64,000 nucleotides of DNA from Pseudomonas pudica (GCF_015680405.1 NZ_JADLJS010000009.1:109787-173786), one strand, 5' to 3'; shown: positions 24,496 to 33,416, numbered from the stretch's first letter. A program made the numbers and translations. The notes: generated by a model not told the origin, from the sequence alone.

Positions 24496-25395
24496 TCAGA
24501 AGGGCAAGGTCAGCTTCAACCAGTAGGCATCACCCTGTGCGCGGTTGCGCACTCCGGTTTCCTTCGACCATTTCGCCGTCACGAACCAGCCATCCTTGCC
24601 GCTGTACTTGATTGACGGGCCAACGGCAAAGCTGCGCCCTTTGTTGTCGTCGATGCGCTCGCCATCCTGATTGTCGTCTGTCGTCTGCCGGTAGTAATAC
24701 CCCCCTACCCCCAGCACCCAACCATTCCCAAGCCCCCAACCCACGGCATAGTCCACATGAAATTCCTGGCCCGAGCGGTAATCGGTGGCCGGGTTGCGGC
24801 GATTGAAGTCGTACATCACCTTGGCATCCAGATTGAGCCCGGCCGGGTCGACATAGCTCATCGCATACACCGGCTCGAACACCCAGTAGTTGCGCCCGGG
24901 ATTGGCCAGGTCATTCTTGTCGTAGCGGCCGGTGGGGGCAATCATGTCGAAAGCCAGGATGCTGTGGAACTTGTCGCTGTGGTGAAAGCCCAGCGCCGGG
25001 CCGAAGATCACGTCGCCCAGGCCGCTGTTGCGCTGCGACTGACCATTGAGCGACACCTTGACGTCCACCAGCGGCACGATCGCATGCAGCGCCAGGCTGG
25101 CGCCCAGCACCGTGTAGTCACTCACCCAGATCAGCCGCGGCACGATGGCGTTGGCGCGCACGCGAAAGTCCACCGGCAGCTTGCGCCCGTCGTTGCCACG
25201 CAGGTTGTCGGCTTCGTAATGGTTGACGAACAGCTGGCCATAGAAGCCCGGCGGCGGCATGGCGCCGGACATGTAGTTTTCGGCACCCAGCGGGTACGAG
25301 GTGCCGCCCCCTTCGGTGGCATGGGACAGGTTGGCAGCGCCAAACAACGAGGCGCACACGGCAAGGCGAAGCAGGTTCGCTAGGGTCGGGTTCAT
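24496..25395 (-). CDS. SphA-like outer-membrane transporter of aromatic degradation (Phenol_MetA_deg family)
   Basis: 299 residues from the ATG at 25395 (AAAGG upstream). There is a signal peptide (LLRLAVCASLFGAANLSHA), then alternating amphipathic strands, and the chain ends with the outer-membrane signature of a terminal Phe (YWLKLTLPF). Conserved blocks include LGAENYMSGAMPPPGFYGQ, which I associate with SphA/Phenol_MetA_deg proteins found beside aromatic catabolic operons. It is probably a beta-barrel channel for phenol or related compounds. It is the last gene after dmpP with a 77-bp gap and no terminator seen between, so it is likely cotranscribed with the hydroxylase. Confidence 0.87.
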   Translation of the reverse strand: MNPTLANLLRLAVCASLFGAANLSHATEGGGTSYPLGAENYMSGAMPPPGFYGQLFVNHYEADNLRGNDGRKLPVDFRVRANAIVPRLIWVSDYTVLGASLALHAIVPLVDVKVSLNGQSQRNSGLGDVIFGPALGFHHSDKFHSILAFDMIAPTGRYDKNDLANPGRNYWVFEPVYAMSYVDPAGLNLDAKVMYDFNRRNPATDYRSGQEFHVDYAVGWGLGNGWVLGVGGYYYRQTTDDNQDGERIDDNKGRSFAVGPSIKYSGKDGWFVTAKWSKETGVRNRAQGDAYWLKLTLPF

Positions 25396-25472
25396 CGGGT
25401 CAACCTTTGTTGTTGTTATCGGTCGGGTGCACGCAGGCCCCCCGCAGGTCAGGGAGCCGGGCAGCACAGGGT

Positions 25473-26534
25473 TCAGATGCGCTTGAACAGGGCCGAACGC
25501 TGGCCGTCGGCGGCACCGTCTGCGGCGCTGTAGAAGCGCTCCATGAAGATGTCGCGCTCGAACAGGCGCCCCTGCATCAGGCAAGTGATGGCCGCATCGA
25601 TCATCGGTGGCGGGCCGCAAAGGTAGGCCTTGTGGCCGTTGAAACGGCCCTCGAAATGCTGCCTGGCCGCGTCGTGCACGTAGCCGCGCACACCTTGCCA
25701 CTGCACGTCCTCGGCGGCCTGGCTGAGGGCCGGCACGTAGCTGAAATTGGCATGCCGGGTAGCCAGCGCCTCGAACAGCTCGCGGTTGTACAGCTCGGCA
25801 CGGGTGCGGGCGCCCTGGAACAGGGTGATGCGCCGGGTGTCGCCACGCGCCAGCAGGTCGAGGATCATCGACTGCGGGCTGGACAGCCCCGAACCACCAG
25901 CGATGAAAATCAGGTCCCCCGGCTGCGAGCTGCGCACGAAGAACTGCCCGTAAGGGCCGGACAGCTCCAGTGCGTCGCCCACCTTGAGCTGCCGGTGGAT
26001 GTGCCCGGTAGCCACGCCGCCTTCCACCAGGCGCACATGCAGCTCCAACTCGTCGGCCTGCTGCGGCGGGTTGGCCAGGGAGAACGCCCGGGTGCCTTCA
26101 ATGCCCGGCAGTAGCAGGTTCACGTACTGCCCGGCCTGGAAGGCCATCGGCCGGTCGAGCTTGAGGTGAACACCGCGGATGGTCGGCGACAATTCCACAA
26201 GCCGGGTGACCACGGCGCGGTAGTCCTGCACCGGCAGGCCGGCGAAGTCCGGGTCGACATCGATGTCGGCTTCGATCACCAGGTCGCTCTGCGGGATGGC
26301 ACAACAGGCCAGCACCTTGCCCTCGTCGCGCTCCATGTCCATCAGCGCAAATGACGAGGCCCCCCCCAGGTCGACTTCGCCTTCGAGCACCTGACACTTG
26401 CAGGTGGCACAGGTGCCGTGGCCGCAGGCAAACGGCAGCCACACGCCTTGGCGCAGGGCGGCCTCGAGGATAGTCTGGCCCTCCTCCACTTCAATCTGTT
26501 CGCCGGTTGGTTCGATGGTGACTTGGTAGCTCAT
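25473..26534 (-). CDS. dmpP: Phenol hydroxylase reductase component (P5)
   Basis: 353 residues. The N-terminal plant-type [2Fe-2S] ferredoxin has C37, C42, C45 and a fourth Cys at 77/78 (CGHGTCATCKC...ACCAIP). An FAD domain follows (RAFSLANPP, near 150) and then an NAD domain (FIAGGSGLSSPQSM; YLCGPPPMIDAAI). It passes electrons from NADH to the diiron hydroxylase. It matches DmpP/MopP/PhhP end to end. It follows dmpO by 11 bp in the sigma-54 operon. Confidence 0.96.
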   Translation of the reverse strand: MSYQVTIEPTGEQIEVEEGQTILEAALRQGVWLPFACGHGTCATCKCQVLEGEVDLGGASSFALMDMERDEGKVLACCAIPQSDLVIEADIDVDPDFAGLPVQDYRAVVTRLVELSPTIRGVHLKLDRPMAFQAGQYVNLLLPGIEGTRAFSLANPPQQADELELHVRLVEGGVATGHIHRQLKVGDALELSGPYGQFFVRSSQPGDLIFIAGGSGLSSPQSMILDLLARGDTRRITLFQGARTRAELYNRELFEALATRHANFSYVPALSQAAEDVQWQGVRGYVHDAARQHFEGRFNGHKAYLCGPPPMIDAAITCLMQGRLFERDIFMERFYSAADGAADGQRSALFKRI

Positions 26535-26545
26535 GGCAGCATTCC

Positions 26546-26905
26546 TCAGTTATGGCTGCCGCCCAGGCCTTCGAGGCCAGGGGTATGCAGGTGCAGCAGG
26601 CTTTTGTGGGCGATACCGTTGGCGGCCAGGCCACAGGCCAGGTCAGGGCTGAACGGCTGCTCGTCCAGGCGCCAGCGCGCCACGGTAAAGTCGACCCGGG
26701 CGGCATCCGGGTGCAGGGCAATGGCCGGCTTGACTACCTGCTCGATGAAGGCGGCGAAGGGTTGCGCCGGGTCCACCGGCAGGGTGAAGGGTGCGCAGAA
26801 CAGCAAGTGGTTTTCCCAGCACAGGTACACCAGCTGGGCGCCGTGGAAGTTGGCCTGGCGGTCCAGGGGTTGGGCAGTGTAGGTGCCGATGGCGGTCACG
26901 GGCAT
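26546..26905 (-). CDS. dmpO: Phenol hydroxylase gamma subunit (P4)
   Basis: 119 residues from the ATG at 26905. It is the small subunit of the (alpha-beta-gamma)2 oxygenase and has no catalytic residues of its own. The N terminus (MPVTAIGTYTAQPLDRQANFHGAQLVYLCWENHLLFCAP) is the usual DmpO pattern. It lies 65 bp after dmpN and 11 bp before dmpP. Confidence 0.94.
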   Translation of the reverse strand: MPVTAIGTYTAQPLDRQANFHGAQLVYLCWENHLLFCAPFTLPVDPAQPFAAFIEQVVKPAIALHPDAARVDFTVARWRLDEQPFSPDLACGLAANGIAHKSLLHLHTPGLEGLGGSHN

Positions 26906-26970
26906 GGCAATGTTCCTCTTGTTCTTGTCGGAACCAGGGCGCAGCAACGGCGCCCTGGCGCTTCAGTGGC

Positions 26971-28485
26971 TCAGCCGGCCTGGCGCTCGGTGCCCTGCAC
27001 GGCCTGCCAGCGCTGCTGTTCGGGTGAGCCCTGATACTCGAAGTTGTCCTGCCCGGGGGCGATGTTGTAGTAGTCGCGCACCACTGCCTCGACATCACCG
27101 CCACCGCAGTTGCCCTGCAGGATCTGGTGCACCGGCAGCCAGGCCTGCACGTACTTTTCCGGTTCGAAGGCGAAGATGTCGCAGCAGCCATCGGAGCAGA
27201 AGTGGTAACGCTCGCCTTCATGCACCAGGCTGCGGTGGCTCAGCTGCGTGGGCGCATCCGGCTCGGTAAAGGCCAGCGGAATCTGGCACACCTGGCACAG
27301 CATCGGCAGCGTCGGGTTGTAGAAGCGCTCGCCGCGCGCTTGCAGTTCGCGCCAGTGCTCGTAGCGTGGCCGGTAATAGCGGTCGAAGGTGTCCGGGTAC
27401 TTGGCCGACAGCCAGTCCAGTTCCTCGTCGGTGGGGATCCAGGTGTGAAAGTTGGTGGCCTGGCTGTATTGGTAGAAGATCGACCAGGCCTGGTGGCTGA
27501 TGTGTTCCTTGCCGATGGTGGTCTGCTCTACATACTTCGGCGGGCGAATGCCGTAGCGTTCCAGGTCCTTGAACAGCGCGCCGCCGGCCTGCTCGAAGTA
27601 CACCTCCCAGGCTTCGGCCCAGGACATCACCTTGTTCGGCAGCATGTAGTCCATCATCATCCCGACCAGGGTCAGCAACCGATAGCCACGCCAGAACCAC
27701 TTGTCGATCCAGCGCTGCACGATGGGCACGTTGTCCTCGTGCTGTTCCAGCAGGAACTTGATCACCTCCAGGCCCAGGGTCATGTGCCTGGCCTCGTCGG
27801 ACTGCGCCGAGAAGCCAAAGGTGACCGTGGCCATGTCGCCATTGAACGCCGCGCCCGACATGAACGGCACGAACAGCAGGTTGGTCAGCACGTACTCGAA
27901 CGAGAACGAAATGGCAGTGAGGAACTCGAACGGCCCAGCCGTGCGCGCATCCTCGAAGAACGACTTGGGCACCGACAGGAACCACACCCGGTCGTGCATG
28001 TGGGCAAAGTCATGCAGGCCGTTGAAGTGCTTGTTGTAGTGGCTCATGGCGTGCACCTGGGTCTGCACGTGGCGCAGTTCGTCGATGGCCTGCATCTGGC
28101 AGGCCACCCGCGCACCGGCGCCGCCAAAGTGCCGGCCCACCCGGGCAAAGCCTTGGTAGGCCTGGTACTCCAGGGGCGTGACACCGCTCAGGAACAACTT
28201 CAGGGCATTGACGTAACGGGCGTCGGAGATGTTCTGGTGGCCGTTGTTCTGGGCAAAGGCATCGAAGATGGCGTACAGCTTCTTCTCTTTTTCGGCCTGG
28301 TATTTCCAGTAGGCGTCCATGGTCAGGCGGAACGGGTCTTCCCACTTGTCCCAGTCGGTGATCTTGATACCTTCGAACCGCTCGTAGGGGTAGATGGCGT
28401 CCTTGCTCTGGTAGCTCGGCTCCCAGCCCAGGTCTCGGGTCAGGCAGCGGTACTTGTCTTTCTGGTTGAGGCGCTTGGCGGCCAT
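26971..28485 (-). CDS. dmpN: Phenol hydroxylase alpha (oxygenase) subunit (P3)
   Basis: 504 residues. This is the catalytic subunit of a bacterial multicomponent monooxygenase with the carboxylate-bridged diiron site. Ligands are E106, E136 and H139 (in DELRH), and E197, E231 and H234 (in DEARH). A C-terminal zinc-binding segment (CQVC...CSDGCC) is present. It inserts one oxygen from O2 into phenol or methylphenols to give catechols. Length and motifs match DmpN. It is the fourth gene of dmpKLMNOP. Confidence 0.97.
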   Translation of the reverse strand: MAAKRLNQKDKYRCLTRDLGWEPSYQSKDAIYPYERFEGIKITDWDKWEDPFRLTMDAYWKYQAEKEKKLYAIFDAFAQNNGHQNISDARYVNALKLFLSGVTPLEYQAYQGFARVGRHFGGAGARVACQMQAIDELRHVQTQVHAMSHYNKHFNGLHDFAHMHDRVWFLSVPKSFFEDARTAGPFEFLTAISFSFEYVLTNLLFVPFMSGAAFNGDMATVTFGFSAQSDEARHMTLGLEVIKFLLEQHEDNVPIVQRWIDKWFWRGYRLLTLVGMMMDYMLPNKVMSWAEAWEVYFEQAGGALFKDLERYGIRPPKYVEQTTIGKEHISHQAWSIFYQYSQATNFHTWIPTDEELDWLSAKYPDTFDRYYRPRYEHWRELQARGERFYNPTLPMLCQVCQIPLAFTEPDAPTQLSHRSLVHEGERYHFCSDGCCDIFAFEPEKYVQAWLPVHQILQGNCGGGDVEAVVRDYYNIAPGQDNFEYQGSPEQQRWQAVQGTERQAG

Positions 28486-28515
28486 GGTGGTCTCCGGGTT
28501 CTTGTCGTGTGCGGA

Positions 28516-28785
28516 TCAGTTCCAGTGCAATGCGAAGCAGTCTTCGTCTTCCTCGACGTTGCCACCCAGGGTGATCACGTCGATCAGCATTTCCTGCACG
28601 TCCCATTCACGGCCGATTTTTTCTTCCACCGTGGCACGGTGGATTTCCAGGCGCCCTTCGGCCTGTACGCGGATCATCGCCGGCTGGTGCTGCACCTGGG
28701 CGTGGGGGTTGTCCTGGGTGATGGCCTCGACGATGTAGCGGGCGCTGTCGTTGTCCTGGAAGGCGATGTAGACGAGGGAAGTCAT
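28516..28785 (-). CDS. dmpM: Phenol hydroxylase regulatory/coupling protein (P2)
   Basis: 89 residues, starting MTSLVYIAFQDNDSARYIVEA. It is the cofactor-free effector protein that docks on the hydroxylase and gates oxygen chemistry. The ATG at 28785 overlaps the dmpL stop (ATGA). No cofactor motif is visible, as expected for the MmoB/DmpM family. Confidence 0.95.
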   Translation of the reverse strand: MTSLVYIAFQDNDSARYIVEAITQDNPHAQVQHQPAMIRVQAEGRLEIHRATVEEKIGREWDVQEMLIDVITLGGNVEEDEDCFALHWN

Positions 28786-29777
28786 GCGGCGTCTCCACTG
28801 AGGCCGAGCTTTTTCAGGCGTGCGCCAAAGGCGCTGTCGCAGGCATCCAGCGCGTCGCGGCCGGGGCCGGTCTCGGCCAGCGGCAGCAGCGCTTGCACGG
28901 CTCGTCCGCGCCATTGGCTGACCCAACCTTCGATCAGTTGGCGGTTGTGCGGGCTCTCGGCGACCGCGGTCTTGACCAGCGCATCTACCCAGCGCTGGCT
29001 CTCGGCGAACCACAGGCGCATGAATTCGGTGAGCATGCCCAGCTGCCCTGCCCCGGCGGCTACCAGCTGCGCATCGAAGTGTTCGAACAGCAACGGGTAC
29101 ACCAGGCCGTCGCTGACCAGGTTCTGCGCCAGGCTCAGCTCGAACCAGTCGCGTATCACCAGACTGTCCTCGACATAGCGCCGCACCCCTTGCCAGGCCG
29201 GATCGTCCAGCCAGCGCTGCTTGGCCTCGGCCAGCAGTGCCAGGCCATCGTCCTCCAGCAGCAGGCCGATGCGCGACAGGTACTGGGCGATGGCCAGGCG
29301 GTCCATGGCCTGGAACATGTGCATCTGGGTGACGCTGGTGCCGAAGGCGTCGGCGGCGATGCCGCTGTTGTTCATGTTGGCGCCCAGTTCGGCGTGGCGC
29401 AGCGGCAGCAGCAGGCGTGCGACCAGGGCACGGGTTGCCGCCGGCAGGCTGGCCAGCAGCTCGCGCTTTTCACAGAAGGCAAAGCTGTGCTCGGCGTTTT
29501 CCTGCATGCGCGCCCGGGCCTGCACGTAGGTGCCGTAGTAGTACTGGCGCGGGTCGCTGACGGCGTACCAGTCGGCCATCTGCAGCGCGGTGCGGCTGGG
29601 GTCGTTGAGCAGCTTGTCGGGCTGCCACAGCGGGCGGTAGTGGAAGTTGGTGGCCGCTTCGATGTCGAAACTGGCTTCCTGGTAGCGGCTGGCCGGCTTG
29701 TCGCCGAAACGGCGGCGGGTATGGCTGAAGGTCTGGCGGATCGGCTCGACCGTGGCCGTCTTGATCTCGATACTCAT
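28782..29777 (-). CDS. dmpL: Phenol hydroxylase beta subunit (P1)
   Basis: 331 residues from the ATG at 29777 (MSIEIKTATVEPIRQTFSHTRRRFG). It has the same ferritin-like helical fold as the alpha subunit but lacks the full set of iron ligands, and it forms the structural half of the oxygenase. It lies 55 bp after dmpK. The length equals that of known DmpL proteins. Confidence 0.95.
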   Translation of the reverse strand: MSIEIKTATVEPIRQTFSHTRRRFGDKPASRYQEASFDIEAATNFHYRPLWQPDKLLNDPSRTALQMADWYAVSDPRQYYYGTYVQARARMQENAEHSFAFCEKRELLASLPAATRALVARLLLPLRHAELGANMNNSGIAADAFGTSVTQMHMFQAMDRLAIAQYLSRIGLLLEDDGLALLAEAKQRWLDDPAWQGVRRYVEDSLVIRDWFELSLAQNLVSDGLVYPLLFEHFDAQLVAAGAGQLGMLTEFMRLWFAESQRWVDALVKTAVAESPHNRQLIEGWVSQWRGRAVQALLPLAETGPGRDALDACDSAFGARLKKLGLSGDAA

Positions 29778-29832
29778 GCAAGGCGTCCTGTACTTGTTGT
29801 TGTGGGGATGCAACGTGCCGACAAACGGCGCT

Positions 29833-30090
29833 TCATTCGTCCTCGTCGCGGCTTTCGCCATAGCGCCACTTCTGCATGTCGGCATCGACGGCGGCGGCCA
29901 TCGCAGCGTCCATGTGGCGGACCCGGTTGCTGGCGCAGAAGCTGGCGAAGGCAGTACGCGGCAGGACCAGTTCGACGAACAGGTCCGGGTAACCGATGGC
30001 AAAGTCGAACTCGACAAAGGTGGAGTCCGGCTCGCTGCGTACGCGGACGTAACGCGGCATCTGCTCGAAGGGTGTGGTGGCTGGGGTCAT
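29833..30090 (-). CDS. dmpK: Phenol hydroxylase assembly protein (P0)
   Basis: 85 residues and the first gene of the operon. DmpK-type proteins are needed to assemble active hydroxylase (iron loading) but are not part of turnover. Sequence pattern RYVRVRSEPDSTFVEFDFAIGYPDLFVELVLPRTAF. A GGAG nine bases before the ATG fits. The sigma-54 promoter lies about 40 bp upstream. Confidence 0.93.
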   Translation of the reverse strand: MTPATTPFEQMPRYVRVRSEPDSTFVEFDFAIGYPDLFVELVLPRTAFASFCASNRVRHMDAAMAAAVDADMQKWRYGESRDEDE

Positions 30091-30125
30091 GCGCAGGTGC
30101 TCCGGTTGGACGTGCCAAGGACTAG

Positions 30126-30141
30126 AGCAACGGCTGTGCCA
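30126..30141 (-). promoter_or_regulatory. Sigma-54 (-24/-12) promoter of dmpKLMNOP
   Basis: On the - strand TGGCAC-AGCCG-TTGCT: both the -24 (TGGCAC) and -12 (TTGC) elements match the RpoN consensus with the required 5-base spacer. Transcription should begin about 30115, 25 bases before the dmpK start codon. An AT-rich stretch (30168-30200) between promoter and upstream sites may bind IHF; I found no perfect IHF consensus there. Confidence 0.92.
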
Positions 30142-30244
30142 GGCGCTTGAAAAACCTCAAAGCCAAGACATAACCAATTGTTTTTAATAATCTTTTAATC
30201 ATGGATGGGTTGACCACCGCCTGTGCGGCCGACGCGCCACAGCC

Positions 30245-30298
30245 GGCCCGATTGATCATTTGCTCAATCGGGCCAGGGCGCTTCGAGCAAATGGCGAA
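30245..30298. promoter_or_regulatory. Pair of DmpR upstream activating sites for the dmp operon
   Basis: UAS1 core 30252-30267 (TTGATCATTTGCTCAA) lies inside a perfect 11-bp inverted repeat (arms 30245-30255 and 30264-30274). UAS2 at 30283-30298 (TCGAGCAAATGGCGAA) matches the same 16-base site at about 12 positions. The two sites are 31 bp apart, three helical turns, and 110 bp upstream of the -24 element. The motif resembles known XylR/DmpR sites. Confidence 0.8.
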
Positions 30299-30463
30299 CA
30301 AGACCGGCGATTGACTTTTGCGCCGCTTTCAGGCGGTTTAGTAAAAGAGCGACCCGAGCCTTGCCTGCAGCGCCGCGGTCGTCCCGGCGCGCCCAGTACC
30401 CGCCTTGCCTGAGCGGGGCGCACGCCACCTCCCCATACAACTACAAGCAAGGGGCGCAAGCGA

Positions 30464-32167
30464 ATGATTACCCAGTACAGGGCGCCGGAGCCTGCACCGG
30501 CGCTGAAGGACCTTACCGAGCGGGTGCGGTTCCTCGGCACCGAAGGCAAGATCTGGCTGGACGAGCAGCGAATGCTGCTGGTACAGGCCGCGACCATGGC
30601 CAGCATGCGCCGCGAGCTGATCGAAATGCTCGGTGTGGAGCGGGCCAAGGGCTTCTTCCTGCGCCTGGGCTACCAGTCGGGCTTGAAGGACGCCGAACTG
30701 GCGCGCAAGCTGCGCCCCAACGGCAACCCGGTGGAGATGTTCTTCATCGGCCCCCAGCTGCACTCGCTCAAGGGCATGGTCAAGGTGCGCCCGCTACAGC
30801 TGGAAATCGACATGGACAGCGGCCACTTCTACGCCGACATCGAGTGGCAGGACTCCTTCGAGGTGGAAAACTGCCAGTCCGAAGGCCTGCATTCCGAGCA
30901 GCCGGTGTGCTGGATGCTGCTGGGTTACGCGATCAGCTACAGCTCGTTCTTCCTCGGTCGCCAGGTGCTTTACAAGGAAGTCAGCTGCCGCGGCTGCGGT
31001 GGCAGCGAATGCCGCATCATCGGCAAGCCGGTGGAACAGTGGGAAGATGCCGAGACTTTCCTGCGCTACTTCCAGAGCGACCCGGTGATCGACGAGCTGC
31101 AATCGCTGCAGGTGCAGGTGGCCAACCTGCGCCAGCGTCTGCAGTACGAGTCGGGACAGTTCTACGGTATCGGCCAGTCGGCGGTGTACCGGCGCTGCTG
31201 CGCACTGACCGACAAGGTGGCCCCGGGCAAGGCCTCGGTGCTGCTGCTGGGCGAAACCGGGGTCGGCAAGGAGGTGATCGCCCGCAGCCTGCACCTGCGC
31301 AGCGAGCGCGCCGGCGCGGCGTTCGTGGCGCTGAACTGCGCGACCATCCCGCCCGACCTGATCGAGGCCGAGCTGTTCGGCGTCGAGAAAGGTGCCTACA
31401 CCGGCGCCCAGCAGGCGCGCATGGGCCGCTTCGAGCGGGCCAACGGCGGCACCCTGTTCCTCGATGAAATCGTCGAGCTCACGCCGCGCGCGCAGGCCAG
31501 CCTGTTGCGCGTACTGCAGGAGGGCGAGTTGGAACGGGTGGGTGACAGCCGCACGCGGCCGGTGGATGTACGGGTGATCGCCGCCACCCACGAAAACCTC
31601 GAACAGGCGGTCAAGGACGGGCGTTTTCGCGCCGACCTGTTCTACCGCCTGAACGTGTTCCCGGTGCATGTCCCGGCGCTGCGCGAGCGCCGCGAAGACA
31701 TCCCGCTGCTGATCGAGCACTTCCTCGGCCGCCTGCACCAGAGCTACGGCAAGAAAACCCGTGGCCTCAGCGACCGGGCCTTGGAGGTGTGCCTGCAGTA
31801 CGACTGGCCGGGCAACATCCGCGAGCTGGAAAACCTCATGGAACGCGGCGTGATCATCACCGACGAAAACCAGAGCATCGGCCTGGATGCACTGTTCCCG
31901 CATGCGCCACCGGCCGCCGACAGCATCGGCCTGGCCAGCGATGGTCGGCTGGTGGCGGCCAGTGACCAGGCCGCGCCCGGCTGGGTGGCACAGATTCTCG
32001 ACAGCGGCGCCAGCCTGGATGCCGTCGAGGAAGCGCTGATGCAGGAAGCCATGCAGCGCTGCCGGCAGAACGTCTCGGAAGCCGCGCGCCTGCTCGGCAT
32101 GACCCGCCCGGCCCTGGCCTATCGGCTGAAGAAAGCCCCAGGCGAAAGCGTGACCGACAAGCCTTGA
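30464..32167 (+). CDS. dmpR: DmpR-family sigma-54-dependent phenol-sensing activator
   Basis: 567 residues. The N-terminal sensory A domain (1 to about 210) contains a V4R-like zinc/Cys motif (CRGCGGSEC). A short B linker follows. The AAA+ domain has Walker A GETGVGKE (near 263), the sigma-54 contact loop GAYTGA (near 311), Walker [10 protein letters not shown] and the R-finger region. The C-terminal Fis-type helix-turn-helix ([22 protein letters not shown]) is at about 536-557. It is activated by direct binding of phenols. It is divergent from dmpK and followed by catA, both of which have sigma-54 promoters. It could equally be named phlR, poxR or mopR. Confidence 0.95.
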   Translation: MITQYRAPEPAPALKDLTERVRFLGTEGKIWLDEQRMLLVQAATMASMRRELIEMLGVERAKGFFLRLGYQSGLKDAELARKLRPNGNPVEMFFIGPQLHSLKGMVKVRPLQLEIDMDSGHFYADIEWQDSFEVENCQSEGLHSEQPVCWMLLGYAISYSSFFLGRQVLYKEVSCRGCGGSECRIIGKPVEQWEDAETFLRYFQSDPVIDELQSLQVQVANLRQRLQYESGQFYGIGQSAVYRRCCALTDKVAPGKASVLLLGETGVGKEVIARSLHLRSERAGAAFVALNCATIPPDLIEAELFGVEKGAYTGAQQARMGRFERANGGTLFLDEIVELTPRAQASLLRVLQEGELERVGDSRTRPVDVRVIAATHENLEQAVKDGRFRADLFYRLNVFPVHVPALRERREDIPLLIEHFLGRLHQSYGKKTRGLSDRALEVCLQYDWPGNIRELENLMERGVIITDENQSIGLDALFPHAPPAADSIGLASDGRLVAASDQAAPGWVAQILDSGASLDAVEEALMQEAMQRCRQNVSEAARLLGMTRPALAYRLKKAPGESVTDKP

Positions 32168-32210
32168 GCATTTGCGCAATGGTGCTGGTGCGAATTGATC
32201 ATATGATCGA
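32164..32210. promoter_or_regulatory. Pair of DmpR-type upstream activating sites for catA
   Basis: Sites at 32164-32179 (TTGAGCATTTGCGCAA) and 32195-32210 (TTGATCATATGATCGA) match the sites upstream of dmpK and are also exactly 31 bp apart. The first overlaps the dmpR stop codon. Confidence 0.75.
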
Positions 32211-32254
32211 GCGCGCGCCGGCACCCGGTGAGTGAAAAATAAAAATTCTTTATA

Positions 32255-32267
32255 TATCAACCAGTTA
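32255..32267 (+). promoter_or_regulatory. IHF-site consensus match
   Basis: TATCAACCAGTTA fits WATCAANNNNTTR at every fixed position, within an AT-rich stretch between the activator sites and the -24 element. That is where DNA bending would help a sigma-54 activator. It is short, so a chance match is possible. Confidence 0.5.
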
Positions 32268-32273
32268 TGAATA

Positions 32274-32289
32274 TGGCATCGCATTTGCC
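32274..32289 (+). promoter_or_regulatory. Sigma-54 (-24/-12) promoter of the catechol dioxygenase gene
   Basis: TGGCAT-CGCAT-TTGCC matches the RpoN consensus with correct 5-base spacing. It lies 44 bp upstream of the catA start, with transcription expected near 32300. Confidence 0.85.
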
Positions 32290-32332
32290 TCGAGCCTTGC
32301 ACCGCAAAACAACAACGACCGGTGAGGCAACC

Positions 32333-33232
32333 ATGACAGTAGCGATTTCCCATTCCCCCGAAGTACAAGCCTTCTTCGCGAAAGCGGCAGGCGTTGGCAA
32401 CGACCAGGGCAACCCACGCCTGAAGCAGATCGTGCTGCGCATACTGCAGGACAGCGCGAAGCTGATCGAGGACCTGGCGATCAGCGACGACGAATTCTGG
32501 ACCGCTGTCGACTACCTCAACCGCTTGGGCAGCCGCAACGAAGCCGGACTGCTGATGGCCGGCCTTGGCCTGGAGCACTTCCTCGACCTGCTCAGCGATG
32601 CCCGCGACAGCCAGGCTGGGCATACCGGCGGCACCCCGCGCACCATCGAAGGTCCGCTGTACGTGGCCGGTGCGCCGCTGTGCGAAGGCGAGGCGCGGCT
32701 GGACGACGGCCGTGACCCAGGCCAGCCGATGCTGCTTGAAGGCCAGGTGCTGGACCTGGCCGGCCAGCCGCTGGCCGGGGCTATCGTCGACGTGTGGCAC
32801 GCCAATACCCAAGGCCTTTATTCCTACTTCGATTCCGGCCAGTCGGCCTACAACCTGCGCCGCCGCATTGTCACCGACGCCCAAGGCCGCTACCGCGCCT
32901 ACAGCATCGTCCCGAGCGGCTACGGCTGCCCGGCCGATGGCCCGACCCAGGCCTGCCTGGACCAGTTGGGCCGGCATGGCCAGCGCCCTGCGCATATCCA
33001 CTTCTTCATCAGTGCACCGGGGTACCGGCACCTGACCACACAGATCAACCTGGCGGGTGACGCGTACCTGTGGGATGACTTTGCCCATGCTACCCGCGAC
33101 GGGTTGGTGGGCGAGGTGGAACGGCTCGAGGGCGGCGTGGCGCGGGTGGTGTTCGACTTCTGTCTGCAGCCGGCAGCGCATGCGGATGACGAGCAACGCA
33201 GCCAGCGGCCGCGGGCCATGCAAACAGCTTGA
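32333..33232 (+). CDS. catA: Catechol 1,2-dioxygenase (intradiol, ortho cleavage)
   Basis: 299 residues from the ATG at 32333 (GTGAGG upstream); an ATG at 32267 would fall inside the promoter. The intradiol Fe(III) ligands are Y163 (GLYSYF), Y197 (SGYGCP), H221 and H223 (RPAHIHF). Other conserved blocks are PRTIEGPLYVAGAP and DVWHANTQG. It opens catechol to cis,cis-muconate with O2. It is separate from any catBC genes in this window and has its own sigma-54 promoter, so it is a phenol-dedicated paralogue that feeds the beta-ketoadipate pathway encoded elsewhere. It compares with PheB or CatA2 types. Confidence 0.95.
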   Translation: MTVAISHSPEVQAFFAKAAGVGNDQGNPRLKQIVLRILQDSAKLIEDLAISDDEFWTAVDYLNRLGSRNEAGLLMAGLGLEHFLDLLSDARDSQAGHTGGTPRTIEGPLYVAGAPLCEGEARLDDGRDPGQPMLLEGQVLDLAGQPLAGAIVDVWHANTQGLYSYFDSGQSAYNLRRRIVTDAQGRYRAYSIVPSGYGCPADGPTQACLDQLGRHGQRPAHIHFFISAPGYRHLTTQINLAGDAYLWDDFAHATRDGLVGEVERLEGGVARVVFDFCLQPAAHADDEQRSQRPRAMQTA

Positions 33233-33252
33233 GATTGCCGGGGCTGCCATGC

Positions 33253-33392
33253 AGCCCTTTCGCGACAAAGGCCGCTCCCGCAGAACTGCACACGACTCAT
33301 TGAATTGGCAGGGACTCTGTGGGAGCGGCTTCAGCCGCGAACACCGGCGCAGCCGGTGCCATGCTCCGCGTTGGATTCTTCGCGGCTAAAGC
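33253..33392. repeat. REP elements between catA and the isochorismatase gene
   Basis: REP-like units at about 33253-33282 (CGCGACAAAGGCCGCTCCC) and 33315-33392 (GTGGGAGCGGCTTCAGCCGCG with further stems). They fill a convergent junction, where they probably terminate both transcripts. Confidence 0.7.
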
Positions 33393-33416
33393 TACCCCGC
33401 ATGATGACGACATGCA

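Noticed and set aside
33235..33400. Possible small RNA gene between catA and the isochorismatase gene.
   Set aside because: The structured sequence is explained by REP units that recur elsewhere in the window.
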